Assembly: GCA_030695265.1 (NCBI GenBank)
Contig: JAUYTA010000506.1
Coordinates: forward strand, 1-11,413
Reading direction: 5' to 3'
DNA length: 11,413 nucleotides
Source: Bacteroidota bacterium
Lineage (GTDB): Bacteria; Bacteroidota; Bacteroidia; Bacteroidales; Prolixibacteraceae
Every line of letters starts with the position of its first letter. Positions within the stretch are counted from its first letter, which is position 1. Positions 1 to 6,884 of this stretch are shown piece by piece. The notes beneath the pieces were generated by a model. That model was given only the letters and a program-made list of their open reading frames with translations, was not told where the DNA came from and did no database searches. A program made the position numbers and the translations under genes.

Positions 1-107
1 TATCAACCCACATAAATATCAATTCAAACTTTTTCAGTCCAACATACTTATTTATTAATACAACATCCCAAATGGCCAAATTGCCTGTTCACTGCTTAAA
101 ACTGGTC

Positions 108-146
108 ATTCAAATTCATTTTATTTCCCATTCTGAAATTCAAATT
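108..146. repeat. Two ATTCAAATT direct repeats upstream of the kinase gene
   Basis: The 9-mer ATTCAAATT occurs at 108-116 and 138-146, exactly 30 nt apart, with a related AATTCAAA at 21-28. Thirty nt is close to three helical turns, which would suit a protein binding the same DNA face, but AT-rich DNA makes chance copies likely. Otherwise 1-194 holds no gene that I can see and no convincing TAnnTTTG promoter on the + strand. Confidence 0.25.
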
Positions 147-194
147 ATACCTTCACCACTCAAATAGGAAAATCAACTTCTAACAGCGTATCAA

Positions 195-2771
195 ATGCAA
201 GCAGCAATTTCTGATCAACACCTTCCGGAGAATTTCGAACTCTTCCATAACATGGTGGAAAATGCCCGCGATGGAATTAACATTACTCAAAATGGCGATT
301 TCAAATATGTGAACAAAGCATTTTGCGATATGCTTGGATACACCCGTGAAGAGATGTGCTGCCTCACCGCATCCGACCTGCTCGCCTCTACAGATAAGCA
401 ACGCTTGATGGAACAGCATTTTCTGCGAATGCAAGGAATTGGAAAATACGGAAGTGATTACACCACATTGCTTCATAAAAATGGGTCGGAAGTCGAAATC
501 GAATTCAACGTAACACCCATCACGTATCAAGGCGAAAATGCCTCTTTTATTTCCACACGCGATATCACCGAACGAAAACGTATGCAGGAAAAGCTTGAAC
601 AAAGCGAATACAAATACCGTAACCTGGTTGAAAATGCGCACGATGGCATCATCATCAACCAGTTTGGAAAATTCAAGTTTGTAAACCCTGCTTTTTGCAA
701 AATGCTTGAATATTCTGAAGATGAACTACTTGAGAATGATTTTGTGAATTTTTTGGCCGAAGACGATCGGGAACGCCTGTTGCAATATCACAAACTACGA
801 ATGGAAGGTGACCGCAATCACATGATATACGAGGCGAAGGGTGTTGCAAAATCAGGAAGAATAATCCATTTTGAAATTAATACTTCCTTCATCGAATACA
901 ACGGTCATCCGGCCACGTTTATCATCATGCGCGACCATACCGAACAAAAAGCGCTTGAAGAAACCCTCAAAGCCAGTGAGAAGAAGTACCGCACCCTCAT
1001 CGAAAAATCGCTCGATGGAATTTTGATTTCACAGGATTCGAAAATTGTAATGGTTAACAAGGCTTTTGCTGATATGCTTGAATTTTCGGTGGAAGAATGC
1101 CTCGAAAAATTTGGCCCGGAATGTATTGAACCTGAAGACAGGGATTGGATAGTCAGGTACCATCTGGAACGAATGAAGGGCAATTCAACCGACCTGACTT
1201 TTACCTTGCGGTTAATTGGGAAGAGCGGGAAACGGGTAATAACCGAATGTTCTTCGACAGCCATCCAAATTGATGGCAGACCCGCTTCCCTGATCACTTC
1301 GCGAGATATTACTTCACGAATCAAAATGCAGGAGGCCCTTGAAAAAAGCGAACGTAAATTCCGCGAACTGGCCGACCTTCTGCCTCAAACAATTTTCGAA
1401 CTCGACCTCGGAGGCAATGTTACTTATCTGAACAAAGCAGGCAAAATTGCTTTCAGACTTTCGGAGAATGAAATTGGTTTTCAGGCTACAACCGGGGTTA
1501 TTCCAGAAGACCACGAGAGACTGTTGGATAATATCAAAAAGGCATTTGTTGAAAAAGGGAGAGATGGCGGCATGGAATATACCGCTTTACGCCGCGATGG
1601 CTCGACTTTCCCTATTGTTATCTACAGCACTCCGATGGGAGAGAACAACGAAATAAAAGGTGTCCGCGGGTTGATTGTCGATATTTCGGAACGCAAAGCA
1701 ATGGAAGAAGCGCTCCGGAAATCAGAAGAACATTACCGCCATGTGATTCAAAGTTTACAGGAAGGTTTGTTCGTGCTTCAGGATGAAAAATTCATTTTCG
1801 TGAACGATGCCATTGTTGATATCTTGGGCTATACGGTGGAAGAAATGACCGGAAAACATTTCACGGCGGTTATTCCACCTGAATTGCGCGACGAGGCTGT
1901 CAGAAGAAATTACAGGAGAAGATCGGGACAAACTGATTCGTGGAGTTACGAATTTCAGCTGCTACACAAAGACGGAAAAACCCGGATACCGGTTATTCTT
2001 TCGACCAACCTGACCGAACTCGATGGAAAAACCGCAGTAGTGGGAACCGCCAAAGACATTACCGACCGAATTAGAGCCGAAGAAGAAATTAAAGCTGCAC
2101 ACAAAAGGCTTGAAGAAATCAACCGCGATCTGGAACAAACCATTCGTGAACGTACCAAAGAACTTACGAAAGCCAATACACAATTGCTGAAGTTACAAAA
2201 GGAAAACCTTCAGTCACAGTTCGATGTACTGAAACAACAGGTGAACCCGCACTTCCTTTTCAATAGCCTGAATGTATTGATTTCGCTCATCAGGCTCGAA
2301 CCGGAGCTGGCTGAAAAATTTACCGAGCACCTGGCAAAAGTTTACCGGTACGTACTCGAAAATAAGGACAATGAGTTGGTTAATCTCAGCACCGAGATCA
2401 GCTTTTTGGATGCCTATATTTTCCTGATCAACATCCGGTTTATGGACAAAGTGGTGGTAAACATCCGCATTCCTGATGATAAAAAAAACCACCGGGTTAT
2501 TCCGCTGGCCATGCAATTACTGATCGAGAACGCCATCAAGCATAATGCGATGTCGAAGAAATCGCCGTTGGTGATCGATATTTTTATTGACGAAAAAAAC
2601 CAGTTGAATATAATGAACAACCTTCAGGAGCGCGAAGCACACATGACATCGACAGGTGTAGGCCTGAAAAACATACAAAACCGCTACCGCTTGCTCAACA
2701 ATACAATTCCGGTTTTCGAAAAAACGGAAACACATTTTATTGCGCGAATTCCTTTGATAATCGAATCTTGA
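195..2771 (+). CDS. Soluble LytS-type sensor histidine kinase with five PAS domains
   Basis: This 858-residue protein should sense a cytoplasmic signal and phosphorylate LytTR-type response regulators. It has no signal peptide and no membrane segment. Five PAS units lie at about residues 15-130, 138-254, 262-378, 388-506 and 513-632, each ending in a RDxT/DIxxR-like PAC signature (ITERK, HTEQK, ITSRI, ISERK, ITDRI). A coiled coil follows at about 632-680. The His_kinase family (PF06580-like) phosphoacceptor motif NPHFLFNSLN has its His at 686. The ATPase part has an N box (IENAIKH, Asn779) and a G box (GVGLKNIQNRY, Gly821-Gly823). The family normally pairs with LytTR regulators, and one is encoded at 4078. 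The stop lies 17 nt before the beta-lactamase ATG, so co-transcription is likely. The input signal cannot be read from the sequence. PAS1-3 resemble one another more than PAS4 does. ATG 195 is the first in-frame start that leaves PAS1 intact. Confidence 0.93.
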   Translation: MQAAISDQHLPENFELFHNMVENARDGINITQNGDFKYVNKAFCDMLGYTREEMCCLTASDLLASTDKQRLMEQHFLRMQGIGKYGSDYTTLLHKNGSEVEIEFNVTPITYQGENASFISTRDITERKRMQEKLEQSEYKYRNLVENAHDGIIINQFGKFKFVNPAFCKMLEYSEDELLENDFVNFLAEDDRERLLQYHKLRMEGDRNHMIYEAKGVAKSGRIIHFEINTSFIEYNGHPATFIIMRDHTEQKALEETLKASEKKYRTLIEKSLDGILISQDSKIVMVNKAFADMLEFSVEECLEKFGPECIEPEDRDWIVRYHLERMKGNSTDLTFTLRLIGKSGKRVITECSSTAIQIDGRPASLITSRDITSRIKMQEALEKSERKFRELADLLPQTIFELDLGGNVTYLNKAGKIAFRLSENEIGFQATTGVIPEDHERLLDNIKKAFVEKGRDGGMEYTALRRDGSTFPIVIYSTPMGENNEIKGVRGLIVDISERKAMEEALRKSEEHYRHVIQSLQEGLFVLQDEKFIFVNDAIVDILGYTVEEMTGKHFTAVIPPELRDEAVRRNYRRRSGQTDSWSYEFQLLHKDGKTRIPVILSTNLTELDGKTAVVGTAKDITDRIRAEEEIKAAHKRLEEINRDLEQTIRERTKELTKANTQLLKLQKENLQSQFDVLKQQVNPHFLFNSLNVLISLIRLEPELAEKFTEHLAKVYRYVLENKDNELVNLSTEISFLDAYIFLINIRFMDKVVVNIRIPDDKKNHRVIPLAMQLLIENAIKHNAMSKKSPLVIDIFIDEKNQLNIMNNLQEREAHMTSTGVGLKNIQNRYRLLNNTIPVFEKTETHFIARIPLIIES

Positions 2772-2788
2772 ATTTTTTAATTATAACC

Positions 2789-3532
2789 ATGAAACAATTG
2801 ACATTTGTATTACTGCTCCTGACATTACATTTTTTTTCCACAGCACAGACCTCCCGTAAAACAATCAACGTTTCTGACGATCTGCAGCTTTTCCGGATAA
2901 CCGATCACACCTGGGTGCATGTTTCAGTCTCCGAAATAGCCGGTTTTGGAAGTGTTTCGTCGAACGGAGTTATTTTTATCAATAAGGGAAAGGCTTTCCT
3001 GTTCGATACGCCTGTAACAGACTCTTTGACCGAAATGCTTGTCAGGATAATTTCCGACTCGTTGAAATCCAAACTCGTTGGTTTTGTGCCTAATCACTGG
3101 CACGAAGACTGTATGGGCGGGCTAAAATACCTTCAAAGCATCGGTATTGAATCGTATGCCAACCAAATGACGATTGAAGAAGCAAAAAAACGTAATCTGC
3201 CAGTTCCTGCAAATGGGTTTGCTGATTCGCTGCACTTGGAGCTTGCCGGAAAACCCATCAAATGCTGGTATCCGGGAGGAGGACACACCATAGACAATAT
3301 TGTGGTTTGGCTTCCTGACGAAAAAGTTCTGTTTGCCGGATGTATGCTAAAAGAAATGAAATCGAAGACTCTGGGAAATCTGGCAGATGCTGACATAAAA
3401 AGCTGGCCCGGAACCATCGGGAAAGTGATCAGAAAATATAAAAATGTAGAAATAGTAATTCCCGGACACGGACTTTGGGGAGGACCTGAACTCTTGAAAC
3501 ACACCCGGGAGTTACTAACTAAAAACAATTAA
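2789..3532 (+). CDS. bla: Secreted subclass B1 metallo-beta-lactamase, CfiA/CcrA-like
   Basis: This protein should be a periplasmic zinc hydrolase opening beta-lactam rings, possibly including carbapenems. From ATG 2789 it has 247 residues. It starts with a signal peptide (MKQLTFVLLLLTLHFFSTAQ, probable cut after Ala19) and has no lipobox Cys. Both B1 zinc sites are complete: His103, His105 and His166 for Zn1 (HWHED and GGGHTIDN), and Asp107, Cys185 and His227 for Zn2 (FAGCMLK and IPGHG). Lys188, three residues after Cys185, matches the B1 substrate-carboxylate lysine, and Asn197 sits in the usual GNLADAD segment. From memory, blocks such as PNHWHxDC, SYANQMTI, LPVP, DNIVVWLP and GCMLK closely resemble Bacteroides fragilis CfiA/CcrA. 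An upstream in-frame TTG at 2768 overlaps the kinase stop, but it would put extra residues before a good signal peptide, so I chose the ATG. The gene sits between a kinase and two response regulators, with only 1 nt before the next start. Substrate range is inferred and untested. Confidence 0.93.
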   Translation: MKQLTFVLLLLTLHFFSTAQTSRKTINVSDDLQLFRITDHTWVHVSVSEIAGFGSVSSNGVIFINKGKAFLFDTPVTDSLTEMLVRIISDSLKSKLVGFVPNHWHEDCMGGLKYLQSIGIESYANQMTIEEAKKRNLPVPANGFADSLHLELAGKPIKCWYPGGGHTIDNIVVWLPDEKVLFAGCMLKEMKSKTLGNLADADIKSWPGTIGKVIRKYKNVEIVIPGHGLWGGPELLKHTRELLTKNN

Positions 3533-3533
3533 A

Positions 3534-3947
3534 ATGAACGTAGTTATTATTGAAGATGAAGAGTTTGCTGCGCGCAGACTGGAGCGGATGATTAATGAAA
3601 TTGATCCTGATATTCAAATTGTCGCCAAATTGGAATCGGTTGCCGGCTCGGTTGAATGGTTCAAAAACAATGATGTGCCCGACTTGATATTTATGGATAT
3701 TCATCTGGAAGACAACCTAAGTTTCGCGATATTCGACAGTATTTCAATCAGTTGCCCGATTGTATTTACCACAGCAACCGACGAATTATCGACACGTGCT
3801 TTTAAACTGAAGAAAATTGATTTCCTGCTGAAACCGATTGTTCAAAATGAATTAGCAAAAGTGGTCGAAAAATACAGAGATTTTCCATGCGACGAGTGCC
3901 CTATTTTGGATGCTGCACTTTTTGCAGATATTGTGAGGAAACCATAG
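3534..3947 (+). CDS. Receiver-only response regulator, truncated paralogue of the downstream LytTR regulator
   Basis: This 137-residue protein is a CheY-like receiver with no output domain. The phosphorylation machinery looks intact: acidic pair Glu7/Asp8, phosphoacceptor Asp55 (LIFMDIHLED), Thr79 and Lys100 in the LLKP motif. An ungapped hand alignment with the regulator at 4078 gives about 73 identities in residues 1-110. Identity then fades, although an ALF triplet stays aligned at 128-130, and a TAG stops the frame at codon 138, about where the LytTR domain begins in the paralogue. No LytTR-like sequence remains in the following gap. It starts 1 nt after the beta-lactamase stop, so translation is probably coupled. 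It could be a functional single-domain receiver (phosphate sink, competitor or dimerisation partner) or the remnant of a full regulator. The intact active site favours retained function, but the sequence cannot decide. Confidence 0.85.
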   Translation: MNVVIIEDEEFAARRLERMINEIDPDIQIVAKLESVAGSVEWFKNNDVPDLIFMDIHLEDNLSFAIFDSISISCPIVFTTATDELSTRAFKLKKIDFLLKPIVQNELAKVVEKYRDFPCDECPILDAALFADIVRKP

Positions 3948-3958
3948 GCAAGCAGAGG

Positions 3959-3980
3959 GCATGGAGCATGGAGCATGGAG
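3959..3980. repeat. Three tandem GCATGGA heptamers
   Basis: GCATGGA occurs three times head to tail at 3959-3965, 3966-3972 and 3973-3979, followed by one more G. It begins 12 nt after the TAG of the receiver-only gene, in the gap between the two paralogous regulators. A 7-nt unit outside coding sequence is prone to slippage. Its role, if any, is unknown. Confidence 0.8.
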
Positions 3981-4037
3981 TAAAAAACAGGGCACAAGGA
4001 AATGACAAAAAGAATTTAATTTTCATCATGCTGTAAC

Positions 4038-4063
4038 CTGAAACTTAGAAAAAACTGAAACTT
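4038..4063. repeat. Direct repeat CTGAAACTT x2 upstream of the LytTR regulator
   Basis: CTGAAACTT occurs at 4038-4046 and 4055-4063, starts 17 nt apart, ending 14 nt before the ATG at 4078. The position would suit a binding site or a leader element, but it may equally be a low-complexity remnant. It does not match the usual LytTR-site spacing of about two helical turns. Confidence 0.5.
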
Positions 4064-4077
4064 TAAACTAATTGCAT

Positions 4078-4833
4078 ATGAACGTACTGATTATCGAAGA
4101 TGAACAACTGGCTGCACGCCGCCTCGAAAGTATGGTGCTGGCCTATGACCCGGAAATTAAAGTAATGGCTAAACTCGAATCGGTTGAAGATTCGGTAAAG
4201 TGGTTTAAAAACAACACTCATCCCGATTTGATCTTTCTCGATATTCACCTTGAAGACGACCTTAGCTTCGTTATTTTCGATAAGGTAAAGGTCGATTCGC
4301 CCATCATTTTCACCACGGCATTCGACGAATATGCCATCCGTGCCTTCAAACTGAAAAGCATCGACTACCTGTTAAAACCAATTGTTCAGGAAGAACTGAA
4401 CAACGCCATTGCCAAGTACAAAGCCTGGAACGGACAGAAAAACGGCATCGATATGTCGGCTCTGTTCGATTTGATCAACAAAAAGGAAGTCAGTTACCGT
4501 GAACGGTTTTCGGTTTCATACGGACAAAAAATCAGATCGTTCGGCGTTTCAGAAATTGCCTATTTCTATTCGAAAGAAGGAATGACTTACGCCGTTTTAA
4601 ACGACACCAAACATTATCCGGTTGATTATTCGCTCGATAATTTGCTGAGCGAACTGAATCCAACCGATTTTTTCAGGATAAACCGGCAGTACCTTATCAA
4701 ACACGCCTGCATCAAACAAGTGCACGTTTTCCCGAAAAGTCACCTCAAACTGGAACTTTCGCCTAAACCGCCCGATGATACTTTTGTGAGTATTGATAAA
4801 GTTACCGCTTTTAAAAAATGGTTGGGAGAATAA
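4078..4833 (+). CDS. LytTR-family response regulator (receiver plus LytTR DNA-binding domain)
   Basis: This 251-residue regulator has a CheY-like receiver at about 1-115 (Glu7/Asp8, phosphoacceptor Asp55 in LIFLDIHLED, Thr79, Lys100 in YLLKP), a short linker, and a LytTR DNA-binding domain at about 145-250. The LytTR part has the typical features: AYFYSKEGMTY near 161, a DYSLDNLL stretch near 183, and FFRINRQYLIKHACI near 198, where the conserved Arg/Asn-rich strand of the family lies. It is the probable output partner of the LytS-type kinase at 195, since LytS kinases and LytTR regulators usually pair. Its targets are unknown; the beta-lactamase operon is an obvious candidate. ATG 4078 was chosen over the TTG at 4072 because it gives the same MNVxIIEDE start as the paralogue at 3534. 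The 130-nt gap upstream makes an internal promoter possible. Confidence 0.93.
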   Translation: MNVLIIEDEQLAARRLESMVLAYDPEIKVMAKLESVEDSVKWFKNNTHPDLIFLDIHLEDDLSFVIFDKVKVDSPIIFTTAFDEYAIRAFKLKSIDYLLKPIVQEELNNAIAKYKAWNGQKNGIDMSALFDLINKKEVSYRERFSVSYGQKIRSFGVSEIAYFYSKEGMTYAVLNDTKHYPVDYSLDNLLSELNPTDFFRINRQYLIKHACIKQVHVFPKSHLKLELSPKPPDDTFVSIDKVTAFKKWLGE

Positions 4834-4888
4834 AAATTTTGGGGCGAAATAAATCATCTATGACACCTCACTCAAAAAAGCAACTAAA

Positions 4889-5956
4889 ATGAAACTGGAA
4901 GATTTTGGATACAATGATAACCTCGAAAGGTCCAGGATTGAGAATAAGCTCAGCGATTTTGAGATTGGCCGGGTTATTTCAGAACACAAGGAAAGATACA
5001 TTGTCAAAACCGAAAAGGGAGAATCGGAAGCGGAAATAACGGGCAATTTACGTTTTTCGGCAAGGAGTCGCGAAGATTTTCCTGCTGTTGGCGACTGGGT
5101 TGCATTGATAAATTACGACCCGGATTTCTCCATCATTCATAAAATACTCCCGAGATTTTCAGTCATTACCAGACAAGCTGTCGGACAAACGGGTGAGATA
5201 CAAATAATAGCCGCAAATATTGATGTTGCGTTTTTGGTTCAGGCGGTTGACAGGGATTTTAACATCAACAGGTTTGAAAGATACCTGACCATTTGTTACG
5301 CATCGAAAGTAAGCCCGGTAATTGTGCTGACAAAAACTGATCTGATAAACGACAAAAAGCTTGCAGAAATAACTGACACAATTCAGGAACGGATTAAAAA
5401 TGTGCCGGTTGTTGCCATCAGTAATGAAACGCAGGATGGATACGATGCGCTAAAAAAAATAATAGAAAAGGGAAAAACCTATTGTATGCTTGGCTCTTCG
5501 GGCGTTGGAAAGTCAACACTGGTGAATAATCTTTCGGGCAGAAATATTATGCGAACAGATGCAATCAGCGACAGCACCAGCAAAGGCAGGCACGTTACAA
5601 GTCACAGGGAAATGATTGTGCTTGAAAATGGCGGAATACTGATTGATAATCCCGGAATGAGGGAAGTTGGCATCACCGATTCTTCTGGTGGTTTGGAAAT
5701 TACATTCGATAGGATTGTAAGTCTTTCTAAAAACTGCAAATTCAAAGATTGCACTCACACAAGCGAAGTTGGGTGTTTGGTTCTTCAAGCCGTTGAAAAA
5801 GGAGAAATAGATAAGAACTCGTATGAGAATTACCTGAAATTGGAAAGAGAGAAAGCGCATTTTGAGGCAACAGTAGCTGAAAAACGAAACCGGGACAAGC
5901 AATTTGGGAAAATGATGAAGAACTACAAAAAGGATATGAACAAAAATAAGGACTAA
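4889..5956 (+). CDS. rsgA: Ribosome small-subunit-dependent GTPase RsgA (long form)
   Basis: RsgA is a cytoplasmic GTPase that acts in late 30S subunit maturation. The circular permutation of the family is visible: G4 (TKTD, 148-151) comes before G1 (GSSGVGKS, 202-209) and G3 (DNPGM, 253-257), with a switch-I-like STSKGRHVT segment between G1 and G3. An N-terminal OB-like fold spans about 30-105. A zinc knuckle follows the GTPase part with Cys283, Cys288, His290 and Cys296. The Lys-rich C-terminus is typical. At 355 residues, with about 25 extra residues at the N-terminus, it resembles the longer RsgA-like forms. Bacteroidota often carry a shorter housekeeping RsgA of about 310 residues, so this may be a second copy; that is inference. 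It starts 55 nt after the regulator stop with no terminator visible between, so read-through from the signalling operon is possible. Confidence 0.93.
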   Translation: MKLEDFGYNDNLERSRIENKLSDFEIGRVISEHKERYIVKTEKGESEAEITGNLRFSARSREDFPAVGDWVALINYDPDFSIIHKILPRFSVITRQAVGQTGEIQIIAANIDVAFLVQAVDRDFNINRFERYLTICYASKVSPVIVLTKTDLINDKKLAEITDTIQERIKNVPVVAISNETQDGYDALKKIIEKGKTYCMLGSSGVGKSTLVNNLSGRNIMRTDAISDSTSKGRHVTSHREMIVLENGGILIDNPGMREVGITDSSGGLEITFDRIVSLSKNCKFKDCTHTSEVGCLVLQAVEKGEIDKNSYENYLKLEREKAHFEATVAEKRNRDKQFGKMMKNYKKDMNKNKD

Positions 5957-6005
5957 GCAAATTTTCAAAACAAATTTTTAACGTTTCACTAAACTATTAA
6001 TCAGA

Positions 6006-6521
6006 ATGAAAACAAAGATTTACTTCCTAATCCTGCTTGCTGCATTCTTTGCATCTAATCTTTATGCTCAATCCGTTATGAACCGGGATACAATTCTTGT
6101 GGCGGCCCGCGAAATAATTAAGGAAACTACATACTGCGGCCTTGTCACGATTGATTCAACAGGTCAGCCACAAATACGCACCATGAATCCGTTCCCGGTT
6201 GGAGATGATTTGGTCATCTGGTTTGCCACTTCCAGAAGCAGCCGGAAAGTTGGGGAATTGAAAGCCAATCCGAAAGTAGCTGTTTATTTTGCCGACCATA
6301 TTACCGCAAAAGGATATGCTGATATTTCGGGAAAAGCTGAGGTGATTGATGATAAAGAGCTATTGATTAAGATGAAACGTGAATACTGGGAAGGAATTCC
6401 AAACTGGCAGGACATTTTTGTTCTGATAAAAATAGTTCCTGAAAGACTGGAGGTGATCAACTATAAACATGGACTTAACAATGATCCTAAAACCTTAAGG
6501 GCGCCTTTGGTTGATTTTTAA
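6006..6521 (+). CDS. Exported pyridoxamine-5'-phosphate-oxidase-like FMN split-barrel protein
   Basis: This 171-residue protein belongs to the FMN-binding split-barrel fold (pyridoxamine 5'-phosphate oxidase / general stress protein 26 type). The fold is visible in TYCGLVTIDSTGQPQIRTMN, then LVIWFATSRSSRKVGEL, NPKVAVYFAD, and a late WEGIPNW segment. The catalytic substrate cannot be inferred. Unlike most members it begins with a clear signal peptide (MKTKIYFLILLAAFFASNLYAQ, probable cut after Ala21), which implies export to the periplasm. It lies 49 nt after rsgA in the same direction and is followed by an intrinsic terminator, so it probably ends a transcription unit. It could bind FMN, F420, haem or no cofactor. 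Confidence 0.85.
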   Translation: MKTKIYFLILLAAFFASNLYAQSVMNRDTILVAAREIIKETTYCGLVTIDSTGQPQIRTMNPFPVGDDLVIWFATSRSSRKVGELKANPKVAVYFADHITAKGYADISGKAEVIDDKELLIKMKREYWEGIPNWQDIFVLIKIVPERLEVINYKHGLNNDPKTLRAPLVDF

Positions 6522-6551
6522 GAATAAAACAAAAAACCCATGACAAGTCTC

Positions 6552-6580
6552 AAAAGCATCGGTTTTCCGGTGTTTTTTTT
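6552..6580 (+). terminator. Intrinsic terminator after the split-barrel gene
   Basis: CATCGG and CCGGTG (6557-6562 and 6567-6572) pair with one G-T wobble around a TTTT loop. The stem extends outward through an A-T stretch and is followed by eight Ts (6573-6580). It lies 30 nt after the stop at 6521 and separates the upstream block from the surface-protein block. Confidence 0.85.
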
Positions 6581-6695
6581 ATTTTACAAACTCATTTTAT
6601 GCATTTTAAATAATCTCCTGTTTTTCTTTTAATCAGACACTTACCTCTTTCATCGCCAGAATTCAGCTATTCATCTTAAAAATTTTGCAGGGCAA

Positions 6696-6736
6696 CATGT
6701 TTTTGCGGAACTTGGTACACAGAAAACAAAAACATG
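6696..6736. repeat. Perfect 10-bp inverted repeat CATGTTTTTG / CAAAAACATG
   Basis: CATGTTTTTG at 6696-6705 is the exact reverse complement of CAAAAACATG at 6727-6736, with 21 nt between the arms. It could fold as a weak RNA hairpin or serve as a bipartite operator. A third related AACATG copy follows at 6740-6745. Confidence 0.6.
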
Positions 6737-6806
6737 AAAACATGAAACGAACATGCCGTTGAATAAATTTTAAAGGTGGCGGCGCAAAAAGAGAATGAAA
6801 ATAAAT

Positions 6807-6852
6807 GTTCCATGTGGATGCTTTCTGGTGTGTGAGTTCCATGAGAACGCTT
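6807..6852. repeat. Imperfect 17-nt direct repeat GTTCCATG...GCTT
   Basis: The segments 6807-6823 and 6836-6852 match at 14 of 17 positions and share GTTCCATG at the start and GCTT at the end. The copies start 29 nt apart and end 32 nt before the ATG at 6885. The layout suits a dimeric regulator site just upstream of the gene. The LytTR protein encoded at 7447 is a candidate binder, but the sequence does not match the LytTR consensus well. Confidence 0.45.
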
Positions 6853-6884
6853 AATAATCAATTAACTAATAACGATATTCTCGA

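Larger units (their letters stand above)
6581..6884. other. Non-coding region of about 300 nt with an inverted and a direct repeat
   Basis: No convincing gene is present on either strand; the 61-codon reading frame on the minus strand has no recognisable features. The stretch holds a perfect 10-bp inverted repeat (6696-6736) and an imperfect 17-nt direct repeat (6807-6852), and it lies between a terminator and the start at 6885. A promoter with operators, or a structured leader or small RNA, is plausible. I find no clean TAnnTTTG box on the + strand. Confidence 0.5.

Noticed and set aside
180..641. 153-codon open frame on the minus strand
   Set aside because: It lies opposite the first PAS domains of a well-supported kinase, and its Cys/Phe-rich product resembles no family I recognise.
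2768..2788. TTG start giving seven extra residues to the beta-lactamase and a 4-nt overlap with the kinase stop
   Set aside because: The ATG at 2789 directly starts a textbook signal peptide; the extension would only weaken it.
5513..5968. 151-codon open frame on the minus strand
   Set aside because: It is the antisense shadow of the RsgA GTPase region, which has all expected motifs on the plus strand.
6676..6861. 61-codon minus-strand frame in the non-coding gap
   Set aside because: It has no recognisable domain or signal, and it covers repeat elements better explained as non-coding.
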